From positions 1 to 37,590 of the forward strand of contig NZ_SCWB01000016.1 in NCBI RefSeq assembly GCF_004359545.1: 37,590 nucleotides of DNA, given 5' to 3'. The stretch's first letter is position 1. Every line of letters begins with the position of its first letter. Positions 22,240 through 33,224 of the stretch are shown here, piece by piece. This stretch comes from Macrococcus lamae (lineage in GTDB: Bacteria; Bacillota; Bacilli; Staphylococcales; Staphylococcaceae). The position numbers and the translations under genes are program-made. The notes under the pieces were generated by a model. The model saw only the letters and a list, made by a program, of their open reading frames with translations. It searched no databases and was not told the DNA's origin.

Positions 22240-23728
22240 GGGCGTATTTAATACAGTGATTGTGCTGACTGTGACAATGCTTGCTGTTAAAATTTTAAGT
22301 GCTGTATACCGGGTTCCTTATCAGAATATTCTGGGTGATGCAGGGCTTTATGCTTATCAGCAAGTATATCCAGTAGTAGCCATTGTGTCAGTTCTCAGCC
22401 TGAATGCGATTCCCAGTGTAGTCAGTCAGCAGCAGGATATTAACTTTCCCAGGAAATTATTTAAAGTACTTCAAGTGATCAGTTTAATCATGATGCTTGT
22501 ACTGCTTGTTTTCAGTGATGCAATTACTGGATTTATGGGAGATGTACGGTTAAGTAGTATGTTCAGAACAGCAGCGCTCGTGCTGCTGCCATTCAGTTTC
22601 ATAGCCATCATCCGGGGGAAACTGCAGGCTGATAATGATATGAGAACGATTGCCATTTCACAGGTTGTTGATCAGTTGCTCAGAGTAGGGACGATCTTAC
22701 TAGCTATCTGGATGTTCACTAGGGGCTTCTCTATTTATGACAGCGGGATGCTCAGCATATTCGGTTCATTTCTTGGTATAACAGGAGCCTGGATTTACTT
22801 GAAGTTTGGTAGAAGACTGAAGATTACAGGCAGCGGACATTTAACAGGCGAAGAGTTCAGGCAGTTCTTTATTCTGACTTTATTTTATTCCCTCAGTTAC
22901 TTGATTATGATTCTCTGGCAGGTCGTTGACAGCTTCACTGTACTGAACGGACTGAAACATGCGGGAGTTGCCATTGAAGAGGGACGTGTACTGAAAGGAA
23001 TTTACGACCGGGGTTCTTCGCTGATTCAAATGGGATTAATTGTGACGACATCATTTTCACTCGTCTTGATTCCTTTGCTTGCTGTCAGCCGGAATAATAA
23101 AGATTACACGGCAATGAATGACTATGCGCGTTCTGCATTGAAGATTACTATTATATTCAGCAGCGCAGCAGCGGTCGGACTGATGAGTTTGATCAGACCA
23201 TTCAACTTATTTCTGTTTGAGGATATGCGGGAAACGGCGACACTTGCTATCTATATGCTGTCGATTATTTTTGTATCGCTTATTATCATGTATACAGCGA
23301 TGCTTCAAGTCACAGAAGATTATCACATTCAAGGGTTAGGTGTAACAGCAGGATTAATGGTGAAAATCATATTGAACCTCGTCCTTGTCGTGCGGTTGGG
23401 TATATTCGGTGCTGCAGCTGCAACGGTTATCGGTCTTGCAGTGTATGCGCTGGTGCTGCATAGCAGTATCAGAAAAAGATATACGCTAGGTATTCGCTCC
23501 TTCAGCATAAAATGGGTCATTGTACTTGCTCTAATGAGTGCATCTTTACAGTTGGTTTGTCTGATTCCTGCTGAAACAAGGGTCGTTGCTTTAGTTGTTT
23601 CCTTGATAGGTGTCTCTATAGGGGTTATGATAGTAGCAACTGCATTAATAAAATGGAGACTGCTGACGAAGCAGGAATGGTCTTATCTGCCTTTCGGTGA
23701 TAAGGTAATTGCTCTCATGAAAGATTGA
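22226..23728 (+). CDS. MOP-superfamily polysaccharide/lipid II flippase-like protein (YabM/SpoVB family)
   Basis: A 500-residue integral membrane protein with about 14 hydrophobic segments spread over the whole length, of the MATE-like MVF/PST (MOP) exporter superfamily. The N-terminus ([20 protein letters not shown]) and [18 protein letters not shown] are typical of the YabM/SpoVB/MurJ branch. Members move undecaprenyl-linked sugars or lipid II across the membrane. Which substrate this one carries cannot be told, and MurJ function is only possible. The start is ATG 22226, inside mfd, with a weak ribosome-binding site, so coupling to mfd translation is likely. mazG follows after 10 bases, as in Bacillus (yabM-yabN). 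Confidence 0.85.
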   Translation: MKKNEGVFNTVIVLTVTMLAVKILSAVYRVPYQNILGDAGLYAYQQVYPVVAIVSVLSLNAIPSVVSQQQDINFPRKLFKVLQVISLIMMLVLLVFSDAITGFMGDVRLSSMFRTAALVLLPFSFIAIIRGKLQADNDMRTIAISQVVDQLLRVGTILLAIWMFTRGFSIYDSGMLSIFGSFLGITGAWIYLKFGRRLKITGSGHLTGEEFRQFFILTLFYSLSYLIMILWQVVDSFTVLNGLKHAGVAIEEGRVLKGIYDRGSSLIQMGLIVTTSFSLVLIPLLAVSRNNKDYTAMNDYARSALKITIIFSSAAAVGLMSLIRPFNLFLFEDMRETATLAIYMLSIIFVSLIIMYTAMLQVTEDYHIQGLGVTAGLMVKIILNLVLVVRLGIFGAAAATVIGLAVYALVLHSSIRKRYTLGIRSFSIKWVIVLALMSASLQLVCLIPAETRVVALVVSLIGVSIGVMIVATALIKWRLLTKQEWSYLPFGDKVIALMKD

Positions 23729-23738
23729 AGGGATAATT

Positions 23739-24899
23739 ATGAACGAAATAACAATTATTGGACTTGGTAACTACGGACTTGATGAATTGCCGATCGGCAT
23801 CTATAAACTCCTTAATCATACAGAAACAGTCTATGTCAGAACGCTGCATCATCCAGTGATTGATGAACTGCCTGATGTCAACTGGCACAGCTTTGATGAA
23901 ATATATGAACAGCATGATCAGTTTGAAGCAGTCTATGACGAAATCGTTGAACTGCTGGTAGCTGCGAGTAAACAAGGTCCAGTGGTCTATGCCGTGCCGG
24001 GTCATCCGATGGTCGCTGAAACAACGACACAGCTGCTGTTGAACCGGGAAGATGTAACGGTGACGATAAAAGGCGGCAAAAGTTTTATCGACGATTTATT
24101 TACAGCGGTCAACTATGATCCGAACGACGGATTCCAGCTGCTTGATGCCACGCAGTTCGACACAAATCACATCAATATTAGAAATGCTCTTATCGTGACG
24201 CAGGTCTATAATCAGATCGTCGCAAGCGATCTGAAGATTTCACTCATGACTAAGTATCCTGATGATCACCCGGTAGTAATTATTACAGGCGCAAGAGGAG
24301 TAACATCAGATTACCAGCAAGTCCCGTTATTCGAAATGGATCATGACTTCAAGGAATCCAATCTGACAAGTTTGTTTATACCACCCGTCACAAGGGACGG
24401 CTTAAACAGTGAATTCAGTACGTTGAACGATGTTATACGGACATTGATTAGTCCGGACGGATGTCCGTGGGATCAAAAGCAGACCCATCAATCATTGAAA
24501 CGTTATTTGATTGAGGAAAGCTATGAACTGATGAATGCTATCGATGCGGATGATATAGATAATATGGTGGAAGAACTCGGTGATATATTGCTGCAGGTTG
24601 TCTTTCATGCTGCGCTTGCTGAGAGAGAAGAGCTGTTTGATAGTAGAGAAGTGGTGGAATCCATTACCGATAAAATGATTCGCCGTCATCCGCATGTCTT
24701 CGGCGATGAGAAGATCAGTACTGTAGAAGAATTGAATGGCGTATGGGAAACAGCGAAGCGGAAAGAAGGCAAAGAACCACGTCCATTCAAAATGGAAAAG
24801 GCATTTGCAGATGTGGTTATGGCAATCTATGACTATATACAAGAAGGAAAAACGATAGAGGAAGCAGTGAAGGAGGTAGCGCATCATGAGACTCGATAA
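23739..24899 (+). CDS. mazG: YabN-like fusion: tetrapyrrole methylase domain plus MazG nucleotide pyrophosphohydrolase
   Basis: A 386-residue two-domain protein. Residues 1 to about 215 are a tetrapyrrole (corrin/porphyrin) methylase-like domain (ITIIGLGNYGLDELPIGIY; VVYAVPGHPMVAETT). Residues from about 225 are MazG: CPWDQKQTHQSLKRYLIEES (242-261) then EELGDILLQVVFHAALAE with the EExxE...D metal-binding pattern. MazG domains hydrolyse NTPs and house-clean damaged nucleotides. The role of the methylase-like half is not known. Its last 14 bases overlap rqcP, whose ribosome-binding site AGGAGG is inside mazG. Confidence 0.93.
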   Translation: MNEITIIGLGNYGLDELPIGIYKLLNHTETVYVRTLHHPVIDELPDVNWHSFDEIYEQHDQFEAVYDEIVELLVAASKQGPVVYAVPGHPMVAETTTQLLLNREDVTVTIKGGKSFIDDLFTAVNYDPNDGFQLLDATQFDTNHINIRNALIVTQVYNQIVASDLKISLMTKYPDDHPVVIITGARGVTSDYQQVPLFEMDHDFKESNLTSLFIPPVTRDGLNSEFSTLNDVIRTLISPDGCPWDQKQTHQSLKRYLIEESYELMNAIDADDIDNMVEELGDILLQVVFHAALAEREELFDSREVVESITDKMIRRHPHVFGDEKISTVEELNGVWETAKRKEGKEPRPFKMEKAFADVVMAIYDYIQEGKTIEEAVKEVAHHETR

Positions 24900-25155
24900 A
24901 TATCTAAAAGTATCACGGTTGATCAAACGTCGGACACTGGCAAAAGAAGTCAGCGACCAGGGGCGTATTTCAATTAACGGTCATGTTGCTAAAGCATCTT
25001 CGACAGTCAGTATCGGAGACGAACTGATCATTAAACTGGGTCAACGAATTGTAACGGTAGAAGTGACGGCATTGTCAGAACACGCGACTAAAGATAACGC
25101 GAAACAGATGTTTGAAGTGAAGAAAGAAGAGAAAGTAAATTCATTGCCGGAATAG
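24886..25155 (+). CDS. rqcP: S4-domain ribosome quality-control protein RqcP
   Basis: An 89-residue S4 RNA-binding protein (YabO in B. subtilis; also annotated as hslR/Hsp15-like). With RqcH it helps add alanine tails to nascent chains stuck on free 50S subunits, cycling with P-site tRNA. The S4 core is RLDKYLKVSRLIKRRTLAKEV and GRISINGHVAKASSTVSIGDEL. It overlaps mazG by 14 bases and is 12 bases from divIC. rqcH is not in the window. Confidence 0.92.
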   Translation: MRLDKYLKVSRLIKRRTLAKEVSDQGRISINGHVAKASSTVSIGDELIIKLGQRIVTVEVTALSEHATKDNAKQMFEVKKEEKVNSLPE

Positions 25156-25167
25156 GGGGAAACCAGG

Positions 25168-25542
25168 ATGGCGCGTAAAGTTAATAGAATGAATAATAAC
25201 TATACAAAGCAGAATCGAATAAAAGTGAAATCGAGCCGTGTCGTGAGGAAAAGATTATCTGTATTCGGCGGTGCGCTGCTGGCCATCTTACTTTTTCTGA
25301 CGATTTTAATGGTTGTGCAGCTGCAGCAGAATAAACAACTGAAACAGGCACATGCTACCAAGACAGAAGAGCTGGCTCAACTCAAAGACAAGGAAATCGC
25401 ACTGAAAGAAAAACTGAAACAGCTGAACAATAAAGAATATATTACTAAAATTGCGCGCAGTGAATATTTCCTGAGCAATGACGGTGAAATTATATTTAAA
25501 ATACCTGAAGAAGAAGACAAAAAGAAAGCAGACGGAAATTAA
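25168..25542 (+). CDS. divIC: Cell division protein DivIC
   Basis: A bitopic septal protein of the FtsB/DivIC family that works with DivIB and FtsL in divisome activation. The 124-residue protein has a basic cytoplasmic N-terminus (about 1-28), one membrane segment (about 31-51; LSVFGGALLAILLFLTILMVV), a coiled coil (about 52-92) and the LNNKEYITKIARSEYFLS motif typical of FtsB-like proteins. It is 12 bases after rqcP. A new promoter and the S1-domain gene follow. Confidence 0.93.
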   Translation: MARKVNRMNNNYTKQNRIKVKSSRVVRKRLSVFGGALLAILLFLTILMVVQLQQNKQLKQAHATKTEELAQLKDKEIALKEKLKQLNNKEYITKIARSEYFLSNDGEIIFKIPEEEDKKKADGN

Positions 25543-25572
25543 ATCAAAGGTTCAGAAAACAAGTGAAGTCAG

Positions 25573-25601
25573 TTGTCATTTAAAGGAATCAAGCATATAA
25601 T
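25573..25601 (+). promoter_or_regulatory. Promoter of the S1-domain gene
   Basis: TTGTCA (25573-25578), 17 bases, TATAAT (25596-25601). Start near 25608; ribosome-binding site GGGAGG at 25621-25626. Confidence 0.8.
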
Positions 25602-25639
25602 ATAGACAGGAATAAAATCTGGGAGGATTCATTAAGCAT

Positions 25640-26026
25640 ATGTCAATTGAAGTTGGAAGTAAGTTAAAAGGTAAAGTCACAGGCATTAAAAATTTTGGTG
25701 CGTTTGTGGAGTTGCCTGAAGGAAAAAGTGGTCTTGTCCATATCAGTGAAGTAGCAGACAGCTACGTTGAAAATGTTGCGGACCATCTTGAACTAGGTCA
25801 GGAAGTAGAAGTTAAAGTATTGACTGTAGGTACTGATGGGAAAATCAGCCTTTCTATAAAAAAAGCTAAAGAAAGACCAAGACCTCAAAGAGCACCGCAG
25901 CAGGAAAAAAAACCTGAAGATTTTGAGAAGAAGCTGTCTAACTTCCTGAAAGATAGTGAAGACCGACTTACTTCAATCAAGCGTCAGACAGAATCACGCC
26001 GTGGTGGCAAAGGTTCTAAACGTTAA
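25640..26026 (+). CDS. S1 RNA-binding domain protein (YabR-like)
   Basis: A 128-residue protein with one S1 OB-fold at residues 1-72 ([20 protein letters not shown], then [13 protein letters not shown] and [17 protein letters not shown]) followed by a charged Lys/Arg/Glu-rich tail. Close relatives (YabR, YugI/GSP13, CvfD) bind ribosomes or mRNA; the precise role here is unknown. GGGAGG lies 13 bases before the ATG, slightly long. Its own promoter (25573-25601) and terminator (26038-26063) make it monocistronic. Confidence 0.88.
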   Translation: MSIEVGSKLKGKVTGIKNFGAFVELPEGKSGLVHISEVADSYVENVADHLELGQEVEVKVLTVGTDGKISLSIKKAKERPRPQRAPQQEKKPEDFEKKLSNFLKDSEDRLTSIKRQTESRRGGKGSKR

Positions 26027-26037
26027 TAAATCATCAT

Positions 26038-26063
26038 AAAGATTGTCTGCGGACAATCTTTTT
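26038..26063 (+). terminator. Terminator after the S1-domain gene
   Basis: A perfect 10-bp stem (AAAGATTGTC 26038-26047, GACAATCTTT 26052-26061) with loop TGCG, then TT. The T tract merges with the stem end. Confidence 0.85.
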
Positions 26064-26086
26064 GTTGTTTGGAAGGAGGGCTGACC

Positions 26087-27334
26087 ATGGAATGGTGCTG
26101 GGATTCCAGTCAACACATTGCGATTGCGGTTTCCGGCGGTGTGGATTCAATGGTGCTGCTCGACAGAATCAGAAAATCAGGTCATTACAGCACGTTGTCT
26201 ATCCTGCACGTCAATCATGGGTTGCGCGCACAGTCGGAAGAAGAACAGCAGATGATTGAAGACTACGCGAAGAAGTATGATATTCGCTGCTTTGTATCGC
26301 GCATAGCACCTGATTATTTCACTCCGAATAAGAGTATTCAGCAGGAAGCACGCGATTACCGCTACCAGTTTTTTGACCGGATCATGTATGAACAGCAATT
26401 GGAAATCCTGTTGACAGCTCATCATCAGGACGACCAGCTGGAGACCATCATCTTCAGACTGTTGACGAAACGGTTTTACACTCAGCGGTTGTCCATTGCG
26501 AACGGAGTCAGAAAGGGTTATATCATCTGCCGGCCGATGCTGCATATGAAAAAAGCAGATATCCTTAAATATGCAGTAGAACACAATGTCAGCTACAGTG
26601 AGGATTCATCCAACAGCAGCCTTAAATACGCGCGTAACGCTATCCGGCGTGAATTGATTCCGGCAATAGATTCCATCAGCCAGCTCTCGTCAGAAGCGCT
26701 GTTGGACGTTGCAGCCTGGCATGAAGAAGTGTTGGAGCTGATCGATGATCATGTGAAGATGTTCAGAACTGCTATTCGGCAGACGGCAGCAGGTTACAGC
26801 TGGGATAGGTCGCAGTTTAATGCTGAGAAACAACTTGTACGTCGCAGTATATTGACTCAGCTGATCGAAGAAGCTGCAGGGGAACACGTGGCAGTACCGC
26901 TCTCCTATCTCGATGAAATGCTTCGTATCGCGAAATCTCACACAACGCAGGTTAGTTTTTCAGTCACTTCTGAATGGCGCCTTGATATTGCATATGATCA
27001 ATTGATGTTACAGTGCGAACAGCCGCTCGATGAATATATGGAGATCCAATCACCCGGGAAATATAAGTTCAATGAATATGAAATTGATCTGTCAAGTGAC
27101 TATAATGAAATAATTGTTGTCCGACTGCCTAGTCAGCATGATAAAATAAAGATAGGAAAGCATCATCAGAAGATCAACCGCATTATGATCAACCATAAAG
27201 TGCCGGCTGCCGCTCGGAACCGACTGCCGATTATAGAAATACAAGGGACTATTGCAGCAGTCGGTACATTGAAGCGTAACGACCACCCTATACATGAAAT
27301 CTTAACTATTAAAGGAGAAGAACAGAATGCATAA
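26087..27334 (+). CDS. tilS: tRNA(Ile) lysidine synthetase
   Basis: Modifies C34 of tRNA-Ile(CAU) to lysidine so that it reads AUA. The 415-residue protein has the PP-loop ATPase motif SGGVDSM (16-22), [23 protein letters not shown] and the C-terminal TilS domain (from about 340). ATG 26087 follows AAGGAGGG by 6 bases; a TTG at 26069 is rejected because it precedes that site. The end overlaps hpt by 8 bases. tilS-hpt-ftsH is the standard Firmicutes order. Confidence 0.95.
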   Translation: MEWCWDSSQHIAIAVSGGVDSMVLLDRIRKSGHYSTLSILHVNHGLRAQSEEEQQMIEDYAKKYDIRCFVSRIAPDYFTPNKSIQQEARDYRYQFFDRIMYEQQLEILLTAHHQDDQLETIIFRLLTKRFYTQRLSIANGVRKGYIICRPMLHMKKADILKYAVEHNVSYSEDSSNSSLKYARNAIRRELIPAIDSISQLSSEALLDVAAWHEEVLELIDDHVKMFRTAIRQTAAGYSWDRSQFNAEKQLVRRSILTQLIEEAAGEHVAVPLSYLDEMLRIAKSHTTQVSFSVTSEWRLDIAYDQLMLQCEQPLDEYMEIQSPGKYKFNEYEIDLSSDYNEIIVVRLPSQHDKIKIGKHHQKINRIMINHKVPAAARNRLPIIEIQGTIAAVGTLKRNDHPIHEILTIKGEEQNA

Positions 27335-27866
27335 CGATATTGGAAGTATAGTACTTACAGAGGAACAGATTGAAGCGGCATGTGCCCGCCTTGGCAAGCA
27401 GCTGACTGAAGATTATAACGGTAAACTGCCGCTTTGTGTAGGAATCCTTAAAGGGTCAGTTCTATTTATGACAGATTTAATCAAGCATATTGATACACAT
27501 GTTGAGATTGATTTCATGGATGTATCCAGTTATCACGGTGGTACTGAGAGTACAGGCGAAGTGAAGATTCTGAAAGACTTAGGAACTTCTGTGGAAGACC
27601 GGGATGTTATTATTATTGAGGACATACTTGAAACAGGGACAACGTTGAATTCCATCATTGACTTATTGAAATACCGCAAAGCAAATTCGATTGAAATAGT
27701 TACACTGCTTGATAAACCATCACGCCGTAAAGTGGATATTGAAGCGAAATATGTCGGTGAAAAAATTCCAGATGACTTTGTTGTAGGATATGGTCTTGAC
27801 TATCAGGAGAAATACAGAAATCTTCCTTATATCGGTCTTCTGAAAGAAGAAGTATACATGAAATAA
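27327..27866 (+). CDS. hpt: Hypoxanthine-guanine phosphoribosyltransferase
   Basis: Salvages hypoxanthine and guanine to IMP and GMP using PRPP. The 179-residue protein has [13 protein letters not shown], the PRPP-binding [14 protein letters not shown] (about 92-105) and VVGYGLDY near the C-terminus for purine binding. It begins within the last 8 bases of tilS with AAAGGAGA upstream. In Firmicutes HPRT is a target of (p)ppGpp. Cotranscription with tilS is likely; no terminator is evident before ftsH. Confidence 0.96.
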   Translation: MHNDIGSIVLTEEQIEAACARLGKQLTEDYNGKLPLCVGILKGSVLFMTDLIKHIDTHVEIDFMDVSSYHGGTESTGEVKILKDLGTSVEDRDVIIIEDILETGTTLNSIIDLLKYRKANSIEIVTLLDKPSRRKVDIEAKYVGEKIPDDFVVGYGLDYQEKYRNLPYIGLLKEEVYMK

Positions 27867-27883
27867 TGTAAAACTTAGTAAGT

Positions 27884-27945
27884 TTGACTATTTTTGATAT
27901 TTGAAGTGCAATTAGTAGCTTGATAATGATTAAGTATGTTAAAAT
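27884..27945 (+). promoter_or_regulatory. Candidate ftsH promoter region
   Basis: Two weak options: TTGACT (27884-27889), 17 bases, TGCAAT (27907-27912); and an extended -10 TGTTAAAAT (27937-27945) without a good -35. The intergenic gap is 118 bases with no terminator-like hairpin, so read-through from hpt is also possible. Confidence 0.4.
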
Positions 27946-27984
27946 TTTTTTTAGCTTTACATATAAATTAGGAGGACAACGTGA

Positions 27985-30063
27985 ATGCAAAAGGCCTTTC
28001 GTAACATCCTGATGGTCGCTTTATTCGGCATCGTCATATTTGGTGTGTTTTCATGGATTAACGGGAACGGCGCACTGCCTAAACCGATCACCTATACAAA
28101 ATTGATGACCGAGCTGGAAAAGGGTAACGTAGAAGAATTGACGTTACAGCCCGCGCAGGAAGTTTATTTAGTCAATGGTAAACTTAAAGGTGCAGACAAG
28201 AACGAAATATTCACTTCTGTCGTACTTTACAATAACGAAAAAGATTTACAGAGAATTACAGATATCGCTGAAGCAAATAAAGGTGAGATGGACTTCACTA
28301 TTAAACCGGCTGAGAAACAAAATGTATTCTTAGGTATGTTATCGACATTAATCCCATTATTGCTGCTTGCTTTCTTCTTTATCTTCTTCCTGTCACAGTC
28401 ACAAGGCGGTGGCGGTGGCGGCCGCGTCATGAACTTCGGTAAATCAAAAGCGAAGTTATATGATGACAAGAAGAAAAAAGTGAGATTCACGGATGTTGCT
28501 GGTGCAGATGAAGAGAAACAGGAACTTGTAGAAATTGTTGATTTCCTAAAAGACAATCGTAAGTTCAAAAAAATGGGAGCACGTATTCCTAAAGGGGTAC
28601 TGTTAGTCGGTCCTCCAGGTACAGGTAAAACTTTACTTGCGCGTGCAGTTGCTGGTGAAGCTGGTGTGCCATTCTTCTCGATCAGTGGTTCAGACTTCGT
28701 CGAAATGTTCGTCGGTGTCGGTGCCAGTCGTGTCCGTGACTTATTCGAAAACGCGAAGAAAAATGCACCTTGTATCATCTTCATCGATGAAATTGATGCA
28801 GTGGGTCGCCAGCGTGGTGCAGGTGTCGGTGGTGGTCACGATGAGCGTGAACAGACATTGAACCAGTTGCTTGTAGAGATGGATGGATTCGGTGAAAACG
28901 AAGGTATCATTATGATTGCTGCAACCAACAGACCAGATATTCTTGACCCGGCGTTACTCCGTCCAGGTCGTTTTGACAGACAGATCCAAGTCGGTCGTCC
29001 CGATGTTAAAGGACGTGAAGCAGTACTTCGAGTACACTCACGCAACAAACCACTGGATGAGACAGTAGATATTAAAGCGCTTAGTCAGCGTACGCCAGGT
29101 TTCTCAGGTGCAGACCTTGAAAACCTCTTGAACGAAGCAGCTCTTGTTGCTGCGCGTCAAGGTAAGTCGAAAATAGATATGCGTGACATTGATGAAGCAA
29201 CAGACCGCGTTATTGCAGGTCCTGCTAAAAAATCACGTGTCATCTCAGAAAAAGAACGCAACATCGTCGCATGGCATGAAGCAGGTCATACGATTATCGG
29301 TAAAGTTCTAGATGAAGCAGAAATGGTTCACAAAGTGACTATCGTGCCACGTGGTCAGGCCGGTGGTTATGCCATGATGTTACCGAAACAAGACCGTTAC
29401 TTCATGACGAAACCAGAATTGCTTGATAAAATCGTCGGTTTGCTTGGTGGCCGTGTATCAGAGGAAATCACTTTTGGTGAAGTTTCTACCGGTGCACATA
29501 ATGACTTCCAGCGCGCAACGGGTATTGCCCGTCAGATGGTGACTGAATACGGCATGAGTGAAAAGCTCGGACCGCTTCAGTTCGGCAGCTCACAGAGCGG
29601 TGAAGTATTCCTTGGCCGTGATATGCATTCTGAACCGAATTATTCAGATCAGATTGCCTACGAAATCGATCTTGAGATTCAACGCATTATTAAAGAAGCT
29701 TATGAACGTTGCCGCCAGATTTTACTTGAACATCGCGAGCAGCTTGACTTAATTGCAAGAACGCTGCTTGTTGAAGAAACGCTGGTTGCTAACCAGATTG
29801 AGAGCTTATTCCGTAACGGTACATTGCCGGAAGTTAACTACGATGACTCACACCTGTACCATCCAACGGTCAAGTCAGATGATAGAGTGACCGTTACAAA
29901 TACTGATGACAGAGTAACTGTTACAGATGTAGCTGGTAATGAAAAGGTCGGCTCATCATACGAAGATGTAAAAAGAGAATTAGAAGACGGTGATGAAGTA
30001 AGGGATCAAAGCACGAATGAACCTGAACCGAAAGTTGACCGTCTGGACAAAGATAATTTCTAA
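27985..30063 (+). CDS. ftsH: ATP-dependent zinc metalloprotease FtsH
   Basis: A membrane-anchored AAA+ protease that degrades damaged membrane and regulatory proteins. The 692-residue protein has two membrane segments (about 7-25 and 113-135), a Gly-rich linker, the AAA domain with Walker A GPPGTGKT (209-216), [13 protein letters not shown] and the SRH region, then the M41 protease with HEAGH at 431-435. The C-terminal tail is low-complexity and contains a 9-residue tandem repeat, DDRVTVTNT (632-640) and DDRVTVTDV (641-649). AGGAGG lies 9 bases before the ATG. A strong terminator follows. Confidence 0.97.
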   Translation: MQKAFRNILMVALFGIVIFGVFSWINGNGALPKPITYTKLMTELEKGNVEELTLQPAQEVYLVNGKLKGADKNEIFTSVVLYNNEKDLQRITDIAEANKGEMDFTIKPAEKQNVFLGMLSTLIPLLLLAFFFIFFLSQSQGGGGGGRVMNFGKSKAKLYDDKKKKVRFTDVAGADEEKQELVEIVDFLKDNRKFKKMGARIPKGVLLVGPPGTGKTLLARAVAGEAGVPFFSISGSDFVEMFVGVGASRVRDLFENAKKNAPCIIFIDEIDAVGRQRGAGVGGGHDEREQTLNQLLVEMDGFGENEGIIMIAATNRPDILDPALLRPGRFDRQIQVGRPDVKGREAVLRVHSRNKPLDETVDIKALSQRTPGFSGADLENLLNEAALVAARQGKSKIDMRDIDEATDRVIAGPAKKSRVISEKERNIVAWHEAGHTIIGKVLDEAEMVHKVTIVPRGQAGGYAMMLPKQDRYFMTKPELLDKIVGLLGGRVSEEITFGEVSTGAHNDFQRATGIARQMVTEYGMSEKLGPLQFGSSQSGEVFLGRDMHSEPNYSDQIAYEIDLEIQRIIKEAYERCRQILLEHREQLDLIARTLLVEETLVANQIESLFRNGTLPEVNYDDSHLYHPTVKSDDRVTVTNTDDRVTVTDVAGNEKVGSSYEDVKRELEDGDEVRDQSTNEPEPKVDRLDKDNF

Positions 30064-30068
30064 ATTTC

Positions 30069-30108
30069 AATCCCTTTCTCGCTGTCTGACAGAAGAAAGG
30101 GATTTTTT
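30069..30108 (+). terminator. Terminator after ftsH
   Basis: An 11-bp perfect stem (AATCCCTTTCT 30069-30079, AGAAAGGGATT 30094-30104) with six T at 30103-30108. Confidence 0.93.
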
Positions 30109-30123
30109 AAAAGGAGTATAACA

Positions 30124-30996
30124 ATGACTGAAGACTATTTAGTAAGAGCACTTGCATATAACGATGAAGTCAGAGCGTTCAGCGTACGTTCGACTAATGC
30201 AGTGCAGGAAGCACAGACAAGACACTATACGTGGCCGACTGCTTCAGCAGCACTCGGACGTTCAATGACAGCTGGAGTGATGATGGGCTCAATGCTGAAA
30301 AATGAAGAAAAGCTAACAGTGACTATTAACGGCGGTGGACCTATCGGCCAGATTATTGTGGATGCTAACGGTAAAGGTGAAGTCAGAGGATACGTCACTA
30401 ATCCGCAGACACACTTTGATTTAAATGAGCATGGAAAACTGGACGTTCGACGTGCGGTCGGTACAAATGGTGCGCTCAATGTTGTGAAAGATATCGGCAT
30501 GAGAGATTTTTTTACCGGATCGACACCTATTGTTTCAGGAGAACTCGGAGAAGATTTCACGTATTATTTTGTCACTAGCGAACAAGTGCCGTCAGCGGTA
30601 GGTCTCGGAGTACTGGTCAATCCTGATAACACTATTAAAGCAGCAGGCGGCTTCATCATTCAGCTGATGCCTGGCGCGTCAGAAGAAACAATCAGTGCCA
30701 TTGAGCAGCATCTGGAAACGATGCAGCCTGTATCAACATTGATTGATAAAGGTCTGTCACCTGAACAGCTGCTTGAAGAAGTAATCGGAGAAGACAATAT
30801 CCGTATAATAGACCGGATGCCGATTGAGTTTAAATGTAACTGCGGCAAAGAGAAGTTCAGCACAGCTATTAAAGGACTTGGCAATGCTGAAATTGACAGC
30901 ATGATTAAAGAAGACAACGGTGCAGAAGTAGAATGTCATTTCTGTCGTGAGAAATATCATTTCTCAGTAGAAGAATTAGAAGCGCTAAAGCAATAA
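30124..30996 (+). CDS. hslO: Redox-regulated chaperone Hsp33
   Basis: A 290-residue holdase chaperone activated by oxidation. The C-terminal zinc switch is complete: Cys238, Cys240 (CNC), Cys271 and Cys274 (CHFC). The N-terminal domain shows ARHYTWPTA-like [14 protein letters not shown] and [14 protein letters not shown]. Start 30124 follows AAAAGGAG. In Bacillus coaX lies between ftsH and hslO; it is absent here. The cysK -35 overlaps its stop region, so the two are separate units. Confidence 0.96.
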   Translation: MTEDYLVRALAYNDEVRAFSVRSTNAVQEAQTRHYTWPTASAALGRSMTAGVMMGSMLKNEEKLTVTINGGGPIGQIIVDANGKGEVRGYVTNPQTHFDLNEHGKLDVRRAVGTNGALNVVKDIGMRDFFTGSTPIVSGELGEDFTYYFVTSEQVPSAVGLGVLVNPDNTIKAAGGFIIQLMPGASEETISAIEQHLETMQPVSTLIDKGLSPEQLLEEVIGEDNIRIIDRMPIEFKCNCGKEKFSTAIKGLGNAEIDSMIKEDNGAEVECHFCREKYHFSVEELEALKQ

Positions 30997-30998
30997 TT

Positions 30999-31027
30999 TT
31001 GAAGTCATATTCAACTGCTGATATAAT
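30999..31027 (+). promoter_or_regulatory. cysK promoter
   Basis: TTGAAG (30999-31004), 17 bases, TATAAT (31022-31027) with extended TGA just upstream. The predicted start near 31034 gives a leader of about 34 nt. CymR control is known for cysK in staphylococci, but I cannot place an operator with confidence. Confidence 0.85.
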
Positions 31028-31067
31028 TAATCCGATAATGATACTATGTTTTGGAGGAGAGCAAATA

Positions 31068-32000
31068 ATGGCTAAACGACTAAATAATATCACTGAGGTA
31101 ATTGGAGACACACCTCTTGTTAAATTAAACCGTGTGGTACCAGAAGGCGCAGCAGATGTTTATGTAAAACTTGAGTACCAGAACCCTGGTTCATCTGTTA
31201 AAGACCGTATTGCAATTGCAATGGTCAGTGCTGCAGAACAGGACGGCACATTACAGCCGGGAGATACAATCATCGAACCGACTTCCGGTAATACAGGGAT
31301 TGGTCTTGCAATGGTGGCAGCGGCCAAAGGTTATCGGGCGGTTTTAGTAATGCCTGATACGATGAGCCAGGAACGCCGTACTTTACTTCGTGCCTATGGT
31401 GCAGAATTAGAATTGACACCAGGCGCTGAAGGGATGAAGGGCGCGATTGCAAAAGCCAATGAACTGAAAGATAAAAACGGCTATTTCATGCCGCAGCAGT
31501 TTGAAAATGTGGCTAATCCTGAAGTTCATAGACAGACGACAGGACCTGAAATTGTATCGGCGATGGAAGGACTGACGATTGATGCATTTGTAGCAGGAAT
31601 CGGTACAGGAGGAACGATTACTGGTGCCGGTGAAGTCATCAAGGAAAGCCATCCCGATGTGCATATTGTAGCGGTAGAGCCGACTGATTCGCCGGTATTA
31701 AGCGGCGGAAAACCTGGACCTCATAAGATTCAAGGTATCGGCGCTGGATTTGTTCCGGATACGTTGAATACAGAGATTTATCATTCCATCGATCAAGTGA
31801 CGAATGACGAAGCGATGGAAATGAGCCGTCAGGTAGCACGTGAAGAAGGAATTCTCGGCGGTATTTCATCTGGAGCTGCTATTCATGCAGCTATTAAAAA
31901 AGCGGTCGAACTTGGGACAGGTAAAAATGTCGTCGCTATTTTACCGAGCAATGGAGAGCGCTATTTATCGACGCCACTCTATGCTGACCTCAGCAAATAA
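31068..32000 (+). CDS. cysK: Cysteine synthase (O-acetylserine thiol-lyase)
   Basis: Makes cysteine from O-acetylserine and sulfide. The 310-residue fold-type II PLP enzyme has NPGSSVKDR with the PLP lysine at 45, [30 protein letters not shown] and [16 protein letters not shown] 31068 lies 6 bases after GGAGGAG; the open frame upstream runs through the promoter and is not coding. It is a single-gene unit with its own promoter and terminator, between hslO and the folate genes. pabABC, found next to it in Bacillus, are absent. Confidence 0.96.
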   Translation: MAKRLNNITEVIGDTPLVKLNRVVPEGAADVYVKLEYQNPGSSVKDRIAIAMVSAAEQDGTLQPGDTIIEPTSGNTGIGLAMVAAAKGYRAVLVMPDTMSQERRTLLRAYGAELELTPGAEGMKGAIAKANELKDKNGYFMPQQFENVANPEVHRQTTGPEIVSAMEGLTIDAFVAGIGTGGTITGAGEVIKESHPDVHIVAVEPTDSPVLSGGKPGPHKIQGIGAGFVPDTLNTEIYHSIDQVTNDEAMEMSRQVAREEGILGGISSGAAIHAAIKKAVELGTGKNVVAILPSNGERYLSTPLYADLSK

Positions 32001-32007
32001 CATTACT

Positions 32008-32036
32008 AAGCTATCTTGTCATAAGATAGCTTTTTT
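32008..32036 (+). terminator. Terminator after cysK
   Basis: A perfect 10-bp stem (AAGCTATCTT 32008-32017, AAGATAGCTT 32023-32032) with a 5-base loop and six T. Confidence 0.92.
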
Positions 32037-32040
32037 GTTT

Positions 32041-32049
32041 TGTTATAAT
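32041..32049 (+). promoter_or_regulatory. Extended -10 promoter of the folP operon
   Basis: TGTTATAAT, a perfect TGN-TATAAT, lies 5 bases after the cysK terminator T run. No good -35. The start near 32056 gives a 32-nt leader with AGGAGG at 32076-32081. Confidence 0.6.
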
Positions 32050-32069
32050 AGAGTGAACTGACTAATTAG

Positions 32070-32861
<792 letters not shown>

Positions 32862-32863
32862 CT

Positions 32864-33220
32864 ATGGATAAAATATTTTTACAGGGTATGAAATTCTACG
32901 CTTATCACGGTGTATTCGAGGAAGAGAATAAGCTTGGACAAATATTTGTTGTTGATGTTCAGCTCTCTTTAGACTTGACTGAAGCATCTGAAACCGACGA
33001 ATTAGAAACCACTGTTAACTACGGAGAGGCTTATCATCTGATAGAGGAAGAGATGAAGGAATCGTCGAAGCTGCTGGAACATGTAGCGGGACGTATTGCC
33101 AAATCGCTGTTTGCTCACTATAATCGTGTAGTGGCATTAAGTGTCAGAATCACAAAAGAAAATCCGCCGATCGCTGGTCATTATGACGGCGTAGGTATTG
33201 AAATAAATCGGACGAGGTAG
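32864..33220 (+). CDS. folB: Dihydroneopterin aldolase
   Basis: Cleaves 7,8-dihydroneopterin to 6-hydroxymethyl-dihydropterin and glycolaldehyde. The 118-residue protein has LQGMKFYAYHGVFEEE with the active-site tyrosine and glutamate, TVNYGEAYHLIEE, and the C-terminal KENPPIAGHYDGVGIEI with the catalytic lysine. GAGAGGATA precedes the ATG. Second gene of the fol operon. Confidence 0.95.
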   Translation: MDKIFLQGMKFYAYHGVFEEENKLGQIFVVDVQLSLDLTEASETDELETTVNYGEAYHLIEEEMKESSKLLEHVAGRIAKSLFAHYNRVVALSVRITKENPPIAGHYDGVGIEINRTR

Positions 33221-33224
33221 TATA

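Noticed and set aside
28227-28784. 185-residue antisense frame inside ftsH
   Set aside because: Ser/Pro/Lys-rich shadow of the FtsH frame with no ribosome-binding site or promoter.
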